This document shows positions 1 to 6,812 of a DNA stretch of 20,142 nt, in pieces. Made by a program: the position numbers and the translations under genes. Every line of letters begins with the position of its first letter. The stretch's first letter is position 1. The notes under the pieces were generated by a model. That model was not told the origin of the DNA and did no database searches. It saw only the letters and a list, made by a program, of their open reading frames with translations. The DNA comes from Caballeronia sp. SL2Y3 (GTDB taxonomy: Bacteria; Pseudomonadota; Gammaproteobacteria; Burkholderiales; Burkholderiaceae): NCBI RefSeq assembly GCF_022879575.1, contig NZ_CP084264.1, positions 1 through 20,142 on the forward strand, given 5' to 3'.

Positions 1-413
1 GCGATGTCGCCAAAGCCTGGCTGCAGGAAAAAGGCCGCTACATCCCCGTCGTCCCATATTGGAGCGCTGGTGAGGTGGACCTGCAGAACCGGCGCTTTAA
101 GGACCCTTATGATCTTCTGCGCGCGCTGGACCAGCGCCGCAAAGCGTTGATTGCACGTCTTGAGATTAATACGCTCGATACGGCGCTTCTTGAAGCCGGC
201 ATCCAGCTTGAGACGTTCGCTGGCGAAAAATACCTCGCTGATGAGGTGATGACCCGCTTCGACGACGCAGCGTGCATGACCACCCTCGCCGGGCTGTTTG
301 AATTGCCCGCCCCTTGGCTAGTGCTGCGCGCCCGTGAAGCCGCGACGTTGGCACGTCTGGCAGAAGTCGAGCGAGAACTGAAGGCCCTGAGCCAGCCACT
401 AGACGACGCATAA
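1..413 (+). CDS. HTH-like plasmid protein, 3' part (starts at 19440)
   Basis: Bases 1-2 complete the codon begun by base 20142, and the frame then runs from base 3 to the TAA ending at 413. It supplies residues 235-371 of the junction-spanning protein. The part includes the end of the HTH-like segment (DVAKAWLQEKGRY) and a Leu/Ala/Arg-rich helical C-terminus rich in acidic residues near its end. A GTG at 75 could be mistaken for a start, but there is no Shine-Dalgarno before it and the upstream codons are clearly coding. The DUF4258 gene follows after 59 nt on the same strand, suggesting cotranscription. Function is unknown. Confidence 0.75.
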   Translation, partial: DVAKAWLQEKGRYIPVVPYWSAGEVDLQNRRFKDPYDLLRALDQRRKALIARLEINTLDTALLEAGIQLETFAGEKYLADEVMTRFDDAACMTTLAGLFELPAPWLVLRAREAATLARLAEVERELKALSQPLDDA

Positions 414-472
414 CAATCAAGCTGATCTTCTCCCTATCCGTAAGCAAGCGATTTCCATAAGAAGGAGTACTC

Positions 473-751
473 ATGAAAACTCTGGAACTGAGCAAACACG
501 CTTCCATCCGCCTGCAACAGCGCGGTATTGCGCCGCTGATCGTCGACCTTTTACTGCAGTTCGGTGCGACCGAACGGTCGGGCCGGGATACCACCAAATA
601 CTACTTTGATAAGCCCGCCCGGCGGCGCTTGCGCGCGTACGCCGGACCGCTGGCCCGGCTGCTGGAGGACCATCTGGATTACTACGCCGTCGTCGGCGCG
701 GACGGCACGATCGTCACCACCGCGCCTCGCCTTACCCGGATCAAACACTAA
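473..751 (+). CDS. DUF4258-like small protein
   Basis: The 92-aa protein starts at an ATG with a good Shine-Dalgarno (AAGGAG about 7 nt upstream). The N-terminal pattern, Ser-x-His-Ala-x-x-Arg-x-x-Gln-Arg-Gly-Ile (residues 6-18), and the closing VTTAPRLTRIKH match what I know of the DUF4258 family. That family is a small alpha/beta domain often found in toxin-antitoxin-like or phage-related settings. It has no TM segment or signal peptide. It sits 59 nt after the junction-spanning gene and 40 nt before the UDG-like gene, all on one strand, so the three probably form an operon. No antitoxin-like partner is obvious, so a toxin role is not claimed. Confidence 0.7.
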   Translation: MKTLELSKHASIRLQQRGIAPLIVDLLLQFGATERSGRDTTKYYFDKPARRRLRAYAGPLARLLEDHLDYYAVVGADGTIVTTAPRLTRIKH

Positions 752-791
752 GAATTTTGTAGTCTATAAACCATCACGCACAGAAGAGACC

Positions 792-1595
792 ATGGACACA
801 TCCAACCGCTTCGCCCAATTCGCTCCCGCGATTCAAGCCCTCGAGCTCGATCGCATCAATGCACCGTCCGACATTCCGGCGTCGTTCCTGCTCGGCCAGG
901 AGAAGAAGCTGACCAGCCACTACATTCCGTTCGACTCCGTGAATCCGTCGGCTCGCCTGGTGCTGGTCGGCATCACGCCGGGCTTCACGCAGTGGAAAAA
1001 CGCCATGCGCGAAGCGCAGCGACAACTTCGCGCCGGCGCGTCGGCTGACGTCGCCCATCGGGCCGCCAAGCAAACAGGGGCGTTTAGCGGCGAAATGCGC
1101 CCCAAGCTCATCGGTCTGCTGGATCACATCGGGCTGCACCAGTGGCTAGGACTGACCAGTTGTAGCGCGCTTTTTCATTCGGCCAGCCATCTCGTGCAAA
1201 CGACCTCAATCCTGCGCGACCCAGTCTTTATAACGGGCGCGAAGAAACCGAACTACAACGGAACACCGAACATGATTCGTTCTGACTTCCTGCGTGCGCA
1301 AATCGAGGCAGGTTTTGCGAAAGAGGCCCAGGCCTTAGAGAAGGCCGTGTTCGTGCCACTGGGATCAAAAGTGAGCGAAGGACTGGACTGGCTCGTGCAG
1401 CGCGGCGTCATTCCGGCGGATCGGATCCTGCACGGCTTGCCGCATCCTTCGGGCGCGAATGCCGAACGGATCGCGTATTTTTTGGGGCGCAAGGATCGCT
1501 TAGCGTTGTCGGCAAAGACGAACGCGGCTCGGCTGGACAGGATCAACCGTGATTTGAAGGAAAGCGTCGCGAACCTTCGTCGACCCCAATCCTGA
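792..1595 (+). CDS. Uracil-DNA glycosylase-superfamily-like protein
   Basis: The 267-aa protein shows two hallmarks of the UDG fold. One is a strand followed by GITPGFTQ (residues 60-67), similar to the water-activating G-x-x-PG motif. The other is HPSGAN (218-223) followed by ER, similar to the H-P-S motif that contacts the DNA minor groove. The longer open frame upstream overlaps the DUF4258 gene and is not credible. The ATG at 792 follows AGAAGAGA, a modest Shine-Dalgarno. In the UDG superfamily such proteins excise damaged or modified bases. Whether this divergent member excises uracil or a modified phage base cannot be told from sequence. Its operon with a DUF4258 protein on a defence-rich plasmid makes a genome-defence role possible. 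Confidence 0.7.
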   Translation: MDTSNRFAQFAPAIQALELDRINAPSDIPASFLLGQEKKLTSHYIPFDSVNPSARLVLVGITPGFTQWKNAMREAQRQLRAGASADVAHRAAKQTGAFSGEMRPKLIGLLDHIGLHQWLGLTSCSALFHSASHLVQTTSILRDPVFITGAKKPNYNGTPNMIRSDFLRAQIEAGFAKEAQALEKAVFVPLGSKVSEGLDWLVQRGVIPADRILHGLPHPSGANAERIAYFLGRKDRLALSAKTNAARLDRINRDLKESVANLRRPQS

Positions 1596-1755
1596 GCCCG
1601 GACGGTTTCCCGGTAACTCGGCCAACCGCTACTGATTCTTGCCCGACGCATCCCGTAGCGGCTCATCTGACAAAGCAGATACTCGATGGACGAATCCGCG
1701 AGTTATCACGTCGAGCTAGATCGACGCAGCCAGTCAGTCCTGGCTCTGAAAAAAA

Positions 1756-2628
1756 CTATGGATAAGGAGCGAACGGCGTTGCCATGTATGCCTGGACCGC
1801 GGCGGTGGTACAAATTATGTTAAAAGCGCGCCATCCAAAACTTACTTTGTACAGAACGGGCGTCGCCGGACAGCACCATTGCAATACATCCAGAATCCGT
1901 GCGTGCTCGTTACGAAGACCTAGAACTGCCTGTGACCAGTGTCGCTCGGAGCCGGTCAGCCGATGAGGTTTCCAGACCGGTTCGTAATGTGCGATACGGT
2001 TACGCAAGTCCTGAATTTTTTTCAGCGTATCGATCAGGCTGTTGACGTTGGCGTCAAAACTCCAGTGTTTAGGCGATCCGTTGGGATAGTAAGGGAATAT
2101 CTCGTGCAGAATTTTTTGCCGTTGAAACTTGGTGAGACCCTGAAGGAAATTTGGCCAAAACCCAAACGAAAGGGACGCCACGACCTGATCAGGGGATGGT
2201 TGAACGGCACGCCGCATCCGCAATCCAGCGCTAGGTGGCTCGTAGAGCAGGTCATCGATTTTGTCGCGTGATTTGCCCTTGGTTGGCAGAGCTTCCGGCC
2301 GTGTATGGTCATACCAGGGATGGGATTCACTGGTGCTCTTGGATGCAAACAGGGAAGCATGCTTATGAACGGCGTTTCGCAAAACGACTTCATAAGTGGA
2401 AACGATAGGCTGAAAAGATCCGGCAACAGCTTGGCCCCACAGGTAAGCACCGATCAGCTCAACGTCAGTGCTGCAGTTGAAGAATGACCGGTAAGCGTCA
2501 AGCCGGGGTTTCGCAATCAGTTCCATCGCCGCGCCGAGTTCGGCGGCCGTCGGAGCAGGACGTGCTGCTGGCGCGACGGGGACAGGGGCTGCAGACACTG
2601 GCGGTATGGTGGAAGCGGAGTTGCTCAA
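1756..2628 (-). CDS. Abi-like HEPN protein (AbiD/F, Abi_2 family)
   Basis: The protein has features of the Abi_2 abortive-infection family. There is an N-terminal helical region with W64-G and S71-F, then YEVVLRN (79-85), SFGFW (154-158), and a C-terminal LRNRIAHYEP. The last contains R209-x4-H214, the HEPN RNase motif. A second arginine-histidine pair, R84-x5-H90, occurs in LRNAVHKH, so two HEPN-like motifs may be present. Full length from the TTG at 2628 is 290 aa. The first 30 residues are a Pro/Ala-rich low-complexity stretch, and the ATG for M35 is an alternative start. There is no TM segment. Family members act as RNases that halt growth after phage infection. A probable structured RNA is encoded divergently just upstream. 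Confidence 0.8.
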   Translation of the reverse strand: MSNSASTIPPVSAAPVPVAPAARPAPTAAELGAAMELIAKPRLDAYRSFFNCSTDVELIGAYLWGQAVAGSFQPIVSTYEVVLRNAVHKHASLFASKSTSESHPWYDHTRPEALPTKGKSRDKIDDLLYEPPSAGLRMRRAVQPSPDQVVASLSFGFWPNFLQGLTKFQRQKILHEIFPYYPNGSPKHWSFDANVNSLIDTLKKIQDLRNRIAHYEPVWKPHRLTGSERHWSQAVLGLRNEHARILDVLQWCCPATPVLYKVSFGWRAFNIICTTAAVQAYMATPFAPYP

Positions 2629-2649
2629 GGATGAAAAACCTTATATTAT

Positions 2650-2761
2650 GGGCGGGTAGGCAGAGTGATCCCACTCCCGCACCTCTTCGAGGTACCTAAA
2701 GCCGGTGAAGCCACTTCTGTAAAAGAGTCGAAAGCCACCCTTGCGGTGGCTTTTGGCTTTT
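2650..2761 (+). ncRNA. Candidate structured small RNA divergent from abi-like gene
   Basis: This plus-strand stretch has no ORF but ends in a clear intrinsic terminator (stem 2731-2739/2745-2753, then TTTTGGCTTTT). Upstream are three local hairpins: GAGTG/CACTC (2663-2667/2672-2676, extendable by GCGGG 2652-2656/CCCGC 2676-2680), ACCTC/GAGGT (2681-2685/2689-2693) and GAAG/CTTC (2707-2710/2714-2717). A possible promoter is TTGCTC (2621-2626), 17 bp, TATTAT (2644-2649), giving an RNA of about 105 nt. The flanking genes are both on the minus strand, so the terminator serves no known gene. AbiF-type proteins are known to be accompanied by conserved small RNAs (the Rfam abiF motif). Correspondence to that motif here is inference. 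Confidence 0.5.
2731..2761 (+). terminator. Intrinsic terminator of the candidate sRNA
   Basis: A perfect 9-bp stem AAAGCCACC/GGTGGCTTT with a 5-nt loop is followed by a U-rich tail on the plus strand. The minus strand lacks an adjacent T tract, so the direction is plus. Confidence 0.75.
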
Positions 2762-2798
2762 CAGGCCCTGATTTGTACGCTCGTAGGCAGCGATATCA

Positions 2799-3239
2799 CT
2801 AGGCACTACCGAGAAGCCCGCCATCCTGCGGGCTTTTTTGTTGTTGGTCGCTTTCAAGCTTCTTCGTTACTTCTCTTTTCGCTATTTCCTGCAAGCGCAG
2901 GACAAGTCCACTCACATCGAAGCCTTTGCGCGCCTGGCCGCTTGGGCTAAGCGCTGAAGCGCGCTTCACAAAATGCTTCCGTTCGAGCGACTCAACGGCT
3001 CTTTGTACCGACCGGCTTGACACACCCATCCGCTTCGCCAGCATTGACACGCCGGGGAACGGCAACGAATCCGCTTGCCACCAGAAGTCCAGGATGTTCA
3101 GCAACACAACCATCTCACTGTTGGTCAGATCCAGTTCAGTTTGATACTTGAACAACAGGTGCGGCACGGGCTGAAACCCGCTGTTGACGGCGTCGCCCCA
3201 GCGAATCCTTACCGCTTCCTTTTCGCGTTCGATGAACAT
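2799..3239 (-). CDS. Winged helix-turn-helix (HTH_36-like) protein
   Basis: The 146-aa protein starts with the only in-frame ATG after an upstream stop. No good Shine-Dalgarno precedes it. Residues about 20-90 (PHLLFKYQTELDLTNSEMVV, then ILDFWW and a PGVSMLAKRMGVS-SRSVQRAVESLE segment) have the pattern of an HTH_36 winged helix with a clear recognition helix (SSRSVQRAVESLERK). This is seen in plasmid and phage regulators and in N-terminal domains of some Rep proteins. The C-terminal 50 residues are polar and probably flexible. Its last codons overlap the second plus-strand terminator. It is divergent from the P63C gene, so it is a candidate regulator of the TGCTTGCA array, but that is inference. 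Confidence 0.7.
   Translation of the reverse strand: MFIEREKEAVRIRWGDAVNSGFQPVPHLLFKYQTELDLTNSEMVVLLNILDFWWQADSLPFPGVSMLAKRMGVSSRSVQRAVESLERKHFVKRASALSPSGQARKGFDVSGLVLRLQEIAKREVTKKLESDQQQKSPQDGGLLGSA
2814..2839 (+). terminator. Second plus-strand intrinsic terminator
   Basis: An 8-bp stem AAGCCCGC/GCGGGCTT (2814-2821/2828-2835) with loop CATCCT runs into six T residues (2834-2839). It lies inside the 3' end of the minus-strand HTH gene and works in the plus direction. It is either a second stop for the sRNA or the end of a second short RNA. Confidence 0.65.
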
Positions 3240-3370
3240 GAACCAAACTTTACATGCTTCCGGCGTAAAAATCTATTCTTCTATATATTCGCGACAAAAG
3301 CGTCGCTTTTTCCGAGGCAACGCTTGAAGCTGTGAGTCGTGATGGCAAAGGACACACACCGAATTATTTT

Positions 3371-3433
3371 TGCTTGCATGCTTGCAAACAACCGGTGCAA
3401 GCATTTATGCTTGCACCTAACTTAATGCAAGCA
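3371..3433. promoter_or_regulatory. TGCTTGCA operator array upstream of P63C gene
   Basis: Five exact copies of TGCTTGCA or its complement lie within 63 bp: 3371-3378, 3379-3386, 3396-3403 (inverted), 3408-3415 and 3426-3433 (inverted). The middle two form a perfect palindrome with 11-nt arms (GGTGCAAGCAT and its complement) around TT at 3394-3417. The array ends 16 bp before the ATG at 3450. It is most simply an operator set for the P63C gene or the divergent HTH gene. Confidence 0.65.
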
Positions 3434-3449
3434 TAACCGGAGCTGTCGC

Positions 3450-4463
3450 ATGGAACCGAAGGACGTAAAAAAGCAGGCAGCAGCGAAGGCTCGCGCAAGT
3501 TCACTGAGCTCTGAAGATCGCTCTGCGATCGCCAAACAGGCCGCAGGAAAGCGCTGGGCCAAGGAGCATGGCCTGCCTCAAGCACAGTTTGGATCTGGTG
3601 AATCACCGCTGATGATTGGCGGAATTCAAATTGACTGTTATGTGCTTGATGACGGTCGCCGTGTGCTGACGCAAGAGAGTTTTCTTACCAGCATCGGACG
3701 GGCAGCAAAGGCGAAGGGCGGCCAAGGCGTCCGAACGGCCGTCGATAAGTTGCCCCCGTTTATCGCTGCGTCCAATTTACAGCCGTTTGTGGAACGCGAG
3801 CTATCTCAAGCGACCGCGCCCATCGAATTCGTAACGCCTAGCGGCGCGCGCGTACTCGGATATCCGGCGGAAATGCTACCGGAGGTCTGCAGAGTCTATC
3901 TGGCGGCACGCGACGAAGGCGCTCTGTTACCTAGTCAGAAACACATCGCAGAGCGCGCAGACATGCTGGTGCGAGCGCTTGCGAGCGTGGGTATCGTTGC
4001 CCTCGTCGACGAAGCCACAGGCTACCAAGAAGTCCGCGATAAAAAAGCGCTTGCTGCACTGCTGGACAAGTATCTTCGTCAAGAATTCGCTAAATGGGCG
4101 AAGAGATTTCCTGACTCGTTCTATAAAGAGATGTTTCGGCTTCGAGAGTGGCCATACCCAACCGTTTCGGGAGGCAAACCTGGCGTTGTCGGAAAGTACA
4201 CAATGGATATCGTATATGACCGCTTAGCTCCAGGCCTCGTCCAAGAACTTGAGACGCGTAATCCTAAGAACGAGTCTGGCCGGCGCGCCGCTAAGCATCA
4301 TCAATGGCTATCGGATGATGTTGGCCACCCGGCTTTGAGCGAACACATTCATGCCGTCACCGGGCTGATGCGGGCATGCGATAACTGGACACAGTTTATC
4401 GGCATGTTGGATCGAGCCTTCCCAAGAAAAGGGGACTCGCTGCGACTTGAAGGATTCGAGTGA
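3450..4463 (+). CDS. P63C-domain protein
   Basis: The 337-aa protein carries a C-terminal P63C domain (about residues 125-325). Recognisable elements are Y-P-A-E-MLPEVCRVYLAAR, the strongly conserved VGIVALVDEATGYQEVR (about 183-199), the KWAKRFPDSFYKEMFRLREW block, and the IVYDRLAPGL and KHHQWL-x4-GHPAL motifs. The N-terminus is Lys/Ala-rich (KKQAAAKARASS...), perhaps nucleic-acid contacting. The start is supported by GGAG about 8 nt upstream. P63C domains occur in phages and plasmids, often joined to other DNA-associated domains; the molecular function is not established. It stands alone, preceded by the TGCTTGCA array, so it is probably tightly regulated. Confidence 0.85.
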   Translation: MEPKDVKKQAAAKARASSLSSEDRSAIAKQAAGKRWAKEHGLPQAQFGSGESPLMIGGIQIDCYVLDDGRRVLTQESFLTSIGRAAKAKGGQGVRTAVDKLPPFIAASNLQPFVERELSQATAPIEFVTPSGARVLGYPAEMLPEVCRVYLAARDEGALLPSQKHIAERADMLVRALASVGIVALVDEATGYQEVRDKKALAALLDKYLRQEFAKWAKRFPDSFYKEMFRLREWPYPTVSGGKPGVVGKYTMDIVYDRLAPGLVQELETRNPKNESGRRAAKHHQWLSDDVGHPALSEHIHAVTGLMRACDNWTQFIGMLDRAFPRKGDSLRLEGFE

Positions 4464-4723
4464 ATCCTGCGGTGCGTGATGACATAACGCTACCCGATAG
4501 CCAACCCTCGTCCTAATAACGAACTCAATCCAACGACAACGGAATTATCGTCGTTTGCCCGTGACGTTCTGCTCGGGACGTCTGGGTCATCGCCTACGAA
4601 AGCTCCAAATTTCTCGGGACGCGTTCTCCAGAGCCGGAACATTCTCAATGTCACTGATTGTACCAAGCGTGGCAACGAGGGTTTTACCGGCGATCAGACT
4701 CAATTTCGCTTTTTTTGCGCTAC
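4464..4723. other. Intergenic region, convergent genes
   Basis: This 260-bp gap lies between the convergent P63C and RHH-like genes. It contains one weak inverted repeat (AACGAC 4532-4537 / GTCGTT 4550-4555). I see no convincing ORF or T-tailed terminator. Confidence 0.4.
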
Positions 4724-5113
4724 TTATACTTTGCTAGTCTTTGACCTCAGGAAATTCTCTACTGCCTCATAGTTGATATAACGGTTAATGAGCGCTTGCT
4801 GCGTCTTTCCGACAGATGCATGAAGCATCGTGAAAATGGCCGCAAGCAACCGCAGTTCGGTATCTCGACTGTTGTTATCTTGATCCGTCTCATTATCGAC
4901 ATGCCGGGCGTTTCGTCCCAACGTCGCGAGCATGTCCAGCGTCAGCTCGCTTTTTCGCCGCAACTCCGCCAGCACGCCCTCGCTGGGATAGAGCTGGCCG
5001 AAATAGATCCGCTTGATGTGCGGACCCAACTCACGATCACCCGACAGTACCATCTGCCGGCGCATGGCCGCCTCTTCTTCCGCAGTTAACCGGATGCTAA
5101 GTACCTTCGTCAT
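4724..5113 (-). CDS. RHH-like DNA-binding protein
   Basis: The 129-aa protein begins MTKVLSIRLTAEEEAAMRRQ, a short beta strand followed by a helix, as in ribbon-helix-helix proteins. A second helix (GPHIKRIYFGQLY) follows. The rest is helical and charged (ELRRKSELTLDMLATLGRNARHV, then a Gln-rich C-terminal helix). This layout is shared with plasmid relaxosome accessory proteins (MobC/TraJ-like) and with small plasmid regulators, but there is no relaxase in the plasmid and I cannot assign a family. GGGAAT lies just upstream of the ATG, and a plausible promoter is present at 5139-5167. The gene is divergent from the 5509 gene, with a repeat array between them. Confidence 0.6.
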   Translation of the reverse strand: MTKVLSIRLTAEEEAAMRRQMVLSGDRELGPHIKRIYFGQLYPSEGVLAELRRKSELTLDMLATLGRNARHVDNETDQDNNSRDTELRLLAAIFTMLHASVGKTQQALINRYINYEAVENFLRSKTSKV

Positions 5114-5138
5114 ACACCATTCCCATTGTTTTTTAAGT

Positions 5139-5167
5139 ATTTTACACCCCTAGCGTATTACGTTTAA
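5139..5167 (-). promoter_or_regulatory. Predicted promoter of the RHH-like gene
   Basis: On the minus strand, TTAAAC (5167-5162), a 17-bp spacer and TAAAAT (5144-5139) stand about 25 bp before the ATG at 5113. The -10 is close to consensus and the -35 is weak. Confidence 0.4.
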
Positions 5168-5387
5168 AGGAATCTTAATCGTCTCTACGCCCCTGAAAGC
5201 CTTGCGGGGAAAGGTTTTGCAGCACATCGCCAGAGGTGCGTATGGTGTGTGCCTCTCTAGGACCGCTTCCAACCGACGCTTTTTGCCCGTGCTGAGGCGT
5301 TTTCGGACCGATCAGGCCATCAAAGAGCGTATTTCGACCGCTTTTCGGGGCTTCTGCGGACCCAGAAGGCTACGGTCCCAGCGAAAA
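5168..5387. other. Intergenic region without a convincing gene
   Basis: Between the RHH-like gene promoter and the repeat array I see no ORF with coding character and no terminator. An origin of transfer would be expected in a stretch like this if the RHH protein were a relaxosome component, but I recognise no known nic site. Confidence 0.35.
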
Positions 5388-5480
5388 TGGTAACTCAATG
5401 GTGACTAACTGCTATCATTCTGGTGACTTACTGGTGACTTCCTCTATCAGACCACACTAAATGGTAACTTTAAGTTGACT
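5388..5480. promoter_or_regulatory. Phased TGGTRACT repeat array
   Basis: TGGTRACT occurs at 5388-5395, 5399-5406, 5421-5428, 5432-5439 and 5462-5469, with a degenerate copy (AGTTGACT) at 5473-5480. Start-to-start spacings are 11, 22, 11, 30 and 11 bp, mostly multiples of one helical turn. The last copy contains the -35 of the next gene. This suggests cooperative binding of a regulator on one face of the DNA. Confidence 0.6.
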
Positions 5481-5502
5481 ACAAGCTACCAACAAGTATC
5501 TT
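5475..5502 (+). promoter_or_regulatory. Predicted promoter giving a leaderless mRNA
   Basis: TTGACT (5475-5480), 16 bp, TATCTT (5497-5502). A start 7 nt after the -10 coincides with the ATG at 5509, and there is no Shine-Dalgarno before that ATG. Confidence 0.45.
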
Positions 5503-5508
5503 TCGCCC

Positions 5509-6153
5509 ATGCAAATCACCACCGCACTGACTGACATTGCTTCCTTAGCGGCAACCTTAGTGGCTCAAAAGGCACTGCGTTCTAAGGCGATGTTCCTAGG
5601 CCATCTAGTGCCACTGATCGACGAAGCCGTAGCCCTCGGGATCAAGCACGAAGCTATACACAGCGCCATCGTAAGTAGCGGCGTTGATATGACGTTTGGG
5701 TATTACCGCAACACGCTTTATAGGCTTCGGGCACGCGCTGCGGCCAATCCGAGGCCAGTGACAGTCCAACCGTTAGCAAAACCTGTCAGCGCTGGATCAC
5801 AGGAACCAAAACCCGAAACGGAAGATCAGCTTCATTCTGAGTTTCGAGCGGGCGACGCATTTGTAGTCAGGAGTGCTTTGAAGGAAGCACAAGCCGTCAC
5901 GAAAACCGAACTTCGAGATGTACAACTAGCCTTGGAAAGAGCAAACAAGGTAGTCAATGAAACAGATTTTGCGGCCATTGGTAGTGAACTTAACCGACAA
6001 CGCAGACTGCAAGAAAAATTAAACCAGCGTGACCACGACGGCGAGGAACTTCGTAGATCCGATCCATTTTTTGTTACGAAAGCGCTTGAGCAGGCAAAAG
6101 AAGTGGCAAAAAAAGATTTTAGGAAATTTGCTAGACAGAAAAAAGCTGACTAA
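5509..6153 (+). CDS. Unrecognised helical protein with HTH-like N-terminus
   Basis: The 214-aa protein is not assigned to a family. Residues about 27-75 (LGHLVPLIDEAVALGIKHEAIHSAIV..GVDMTFGYYRNTLYRLR) read as a small helical domain of the kind seen in plasmid DNA-binding proteins: a helix, a turn with 'G-x-x-H-E-A-I', and a putative recognition helix. A Pro-rich linker (80-105) follows, then long charged helices, probably coiled coil. Within these an internal repeat is visible: FVVRSALKEAQAVTKTELR (about 122-140) and FFVTKALEQAKEVAKKDFR. No Shine-Dalgarno precedes the ATG. The A+T content is higher than in the hsd genes. The phased repeats directly upstream suggest autoregulation or a nucleoprotein role. 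Confidence 0.65.
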   Translation: MQITTALTDIASLAATLVAQKALRSKAMFLGHLVPLIDEAVALGIKHEAIHSAIVSSGVDMTFGYYRNTLYRLRARAAANPRPVTVQPLAKPVSAGSQEPKPETEDQLHSEFRAGDAFVVRSALKEAQAVTKTELRDVQLALERANKVVNETDFAAIGSELNRQRRLQEKLNQRDHDGEELRRSDPFFVTKALEQAKEVAKKDFRKFARQKKAD

Positions 6154-6225
6154 TCCTTTCCCATCTGAACACTTGTTAATAACGAGTTCGAAAAGCGATG
6201 TACTAACAATTGTCGGAGCCAAGGG

Positions 6226-6456
6226 ATGAAAGGTTTCCCCGTGTCAGATGACGACGAAAAGACTTTTTGGGATGAATTCGACAGATTTGTCCGTTCTGAC
6301 GAAGGCGATGCAGCCAAAGAGCATCTTGCTGCGGGCTTTCCTATTTATGTTCAAACTGACGAGACACCTGACGATGTGGTTGAAAAGCGATATCCGGACG
6401 GAAGAGTTGAGTTCGTAACTTTTGATCGCGATGGCGAGAAGTCAGTTATTCTTTAG
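6226..6456 (+). CDS. Small acidic protein with a YPDGR motif
   Basis: The 76-aa acidic protein contains AAGFPIYVQTDETPDDVVEKRYPDGRVE split over residues 35-63 (a Gly-x-Pro-Ile-Tyr turn and Tyr-Pro-Asp-Gly-Arg). This pattern is common in small proteins encoded beside toxins or tiny regulators; I know of no established function. An AAGGG lies just before the ATG. It is 72 nt downstream of the 5509 gene and may be cotranscribed with it. No toxin-like partner of normal size follows, only a 41-aa acidic ORF, so an orphan antitoxin-like origin is possible but unproven. Confidence 0.6.
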   Translation: MKGFPVSDDDEKTFWDEFDRFVRSDEGDAAKEHLAAGFPIYVQTDETPDDVVEKRYPDGRVEFVTFDRDGEKSVIL

Positions 6457-6520
6457 CCGCTATAGTTAGATTAGCAGTAATTCGATTTACCATTCTTATA
6501 GTATTAGTGTTGGAGGCATG

Positions 6521-6646
6521 ATGGACATTTCTGTAGAAGAAGCGGAGAGACAATCACGGGTGATAGCAGAAACAGAAGATCCAGAAATTTACGAATTTCT
6601 GGAGTTAGCCCTGCTTGATCTTCTGCGGGATGAAGGTGAGGACTAG
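6521..6646 (+). CDS. Tiny acidic ORF (41 aa)
   Basis: A strong GGAGG (6512-6516) stands 4 nt before the ATG at 6521, and a second ATG at 6518 is too close to it. The product is MDISVEEAERQ... ending LLDLLRDEGED, highly acidic and probably one or two helices (ETEDPEIYEFLELALLDLL). It is 64 nt after the YPDGR-motif gene on the same strand. Short size limits certainty, but the ribosome site and the amphipathic pattern favour a real gene. Function is unknown. Confidence 0.45.
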   Translation: MDISVEEAERQSRVIAETEDPEIYEFLELALLDLLRDEGED

Positions 6647-6812
6647 CCATGAGTGTGGAGCCGGTGGTCACGTTGTTTTTGTGCAGCCACATGGCCTACT
6701 GACATAGGTCACTTGTAACGGAATGGCTTTTTCGGCGCCACGACCTCGGGACATCGGTGAGACCCGGGTATCCTCGATATCCGGTTAGGCAGGCGTCGTA
6801 ATGTAATAGCCC

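Noticed and set aside
564..791. Upstream extension of the UDG-like frame
   Set aside because: It overlaps the DUF4258 gene in another frame, and a sensible ATG with partial Shine-Dalgarno is at 792.
1709..1746. Hairpins CGTCGA/TCGACG and AGCCAG/CTGGCT after the UDG-like gene
   Set aside because: Neither is followed by a T tract on either strand, so a terminator call is not supported.
3291..3311. GCGAC/GTCGC hairpin followed by TTTTT
   Set aside because: The stem is only 5 bp with a 6-nt loop, too weak to call a terminator.
5114..5508. oriT for mobilisation
   Set aside because: An RHH-like gene is adjacent, but I recognise no nic site and the plasmid has no relaxase.
6649..6702. 17-aa ORF after the tiny acidic gene
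   Set aside because: It is too short, has only a distant purine-rich stretch and no recognisable pattern.
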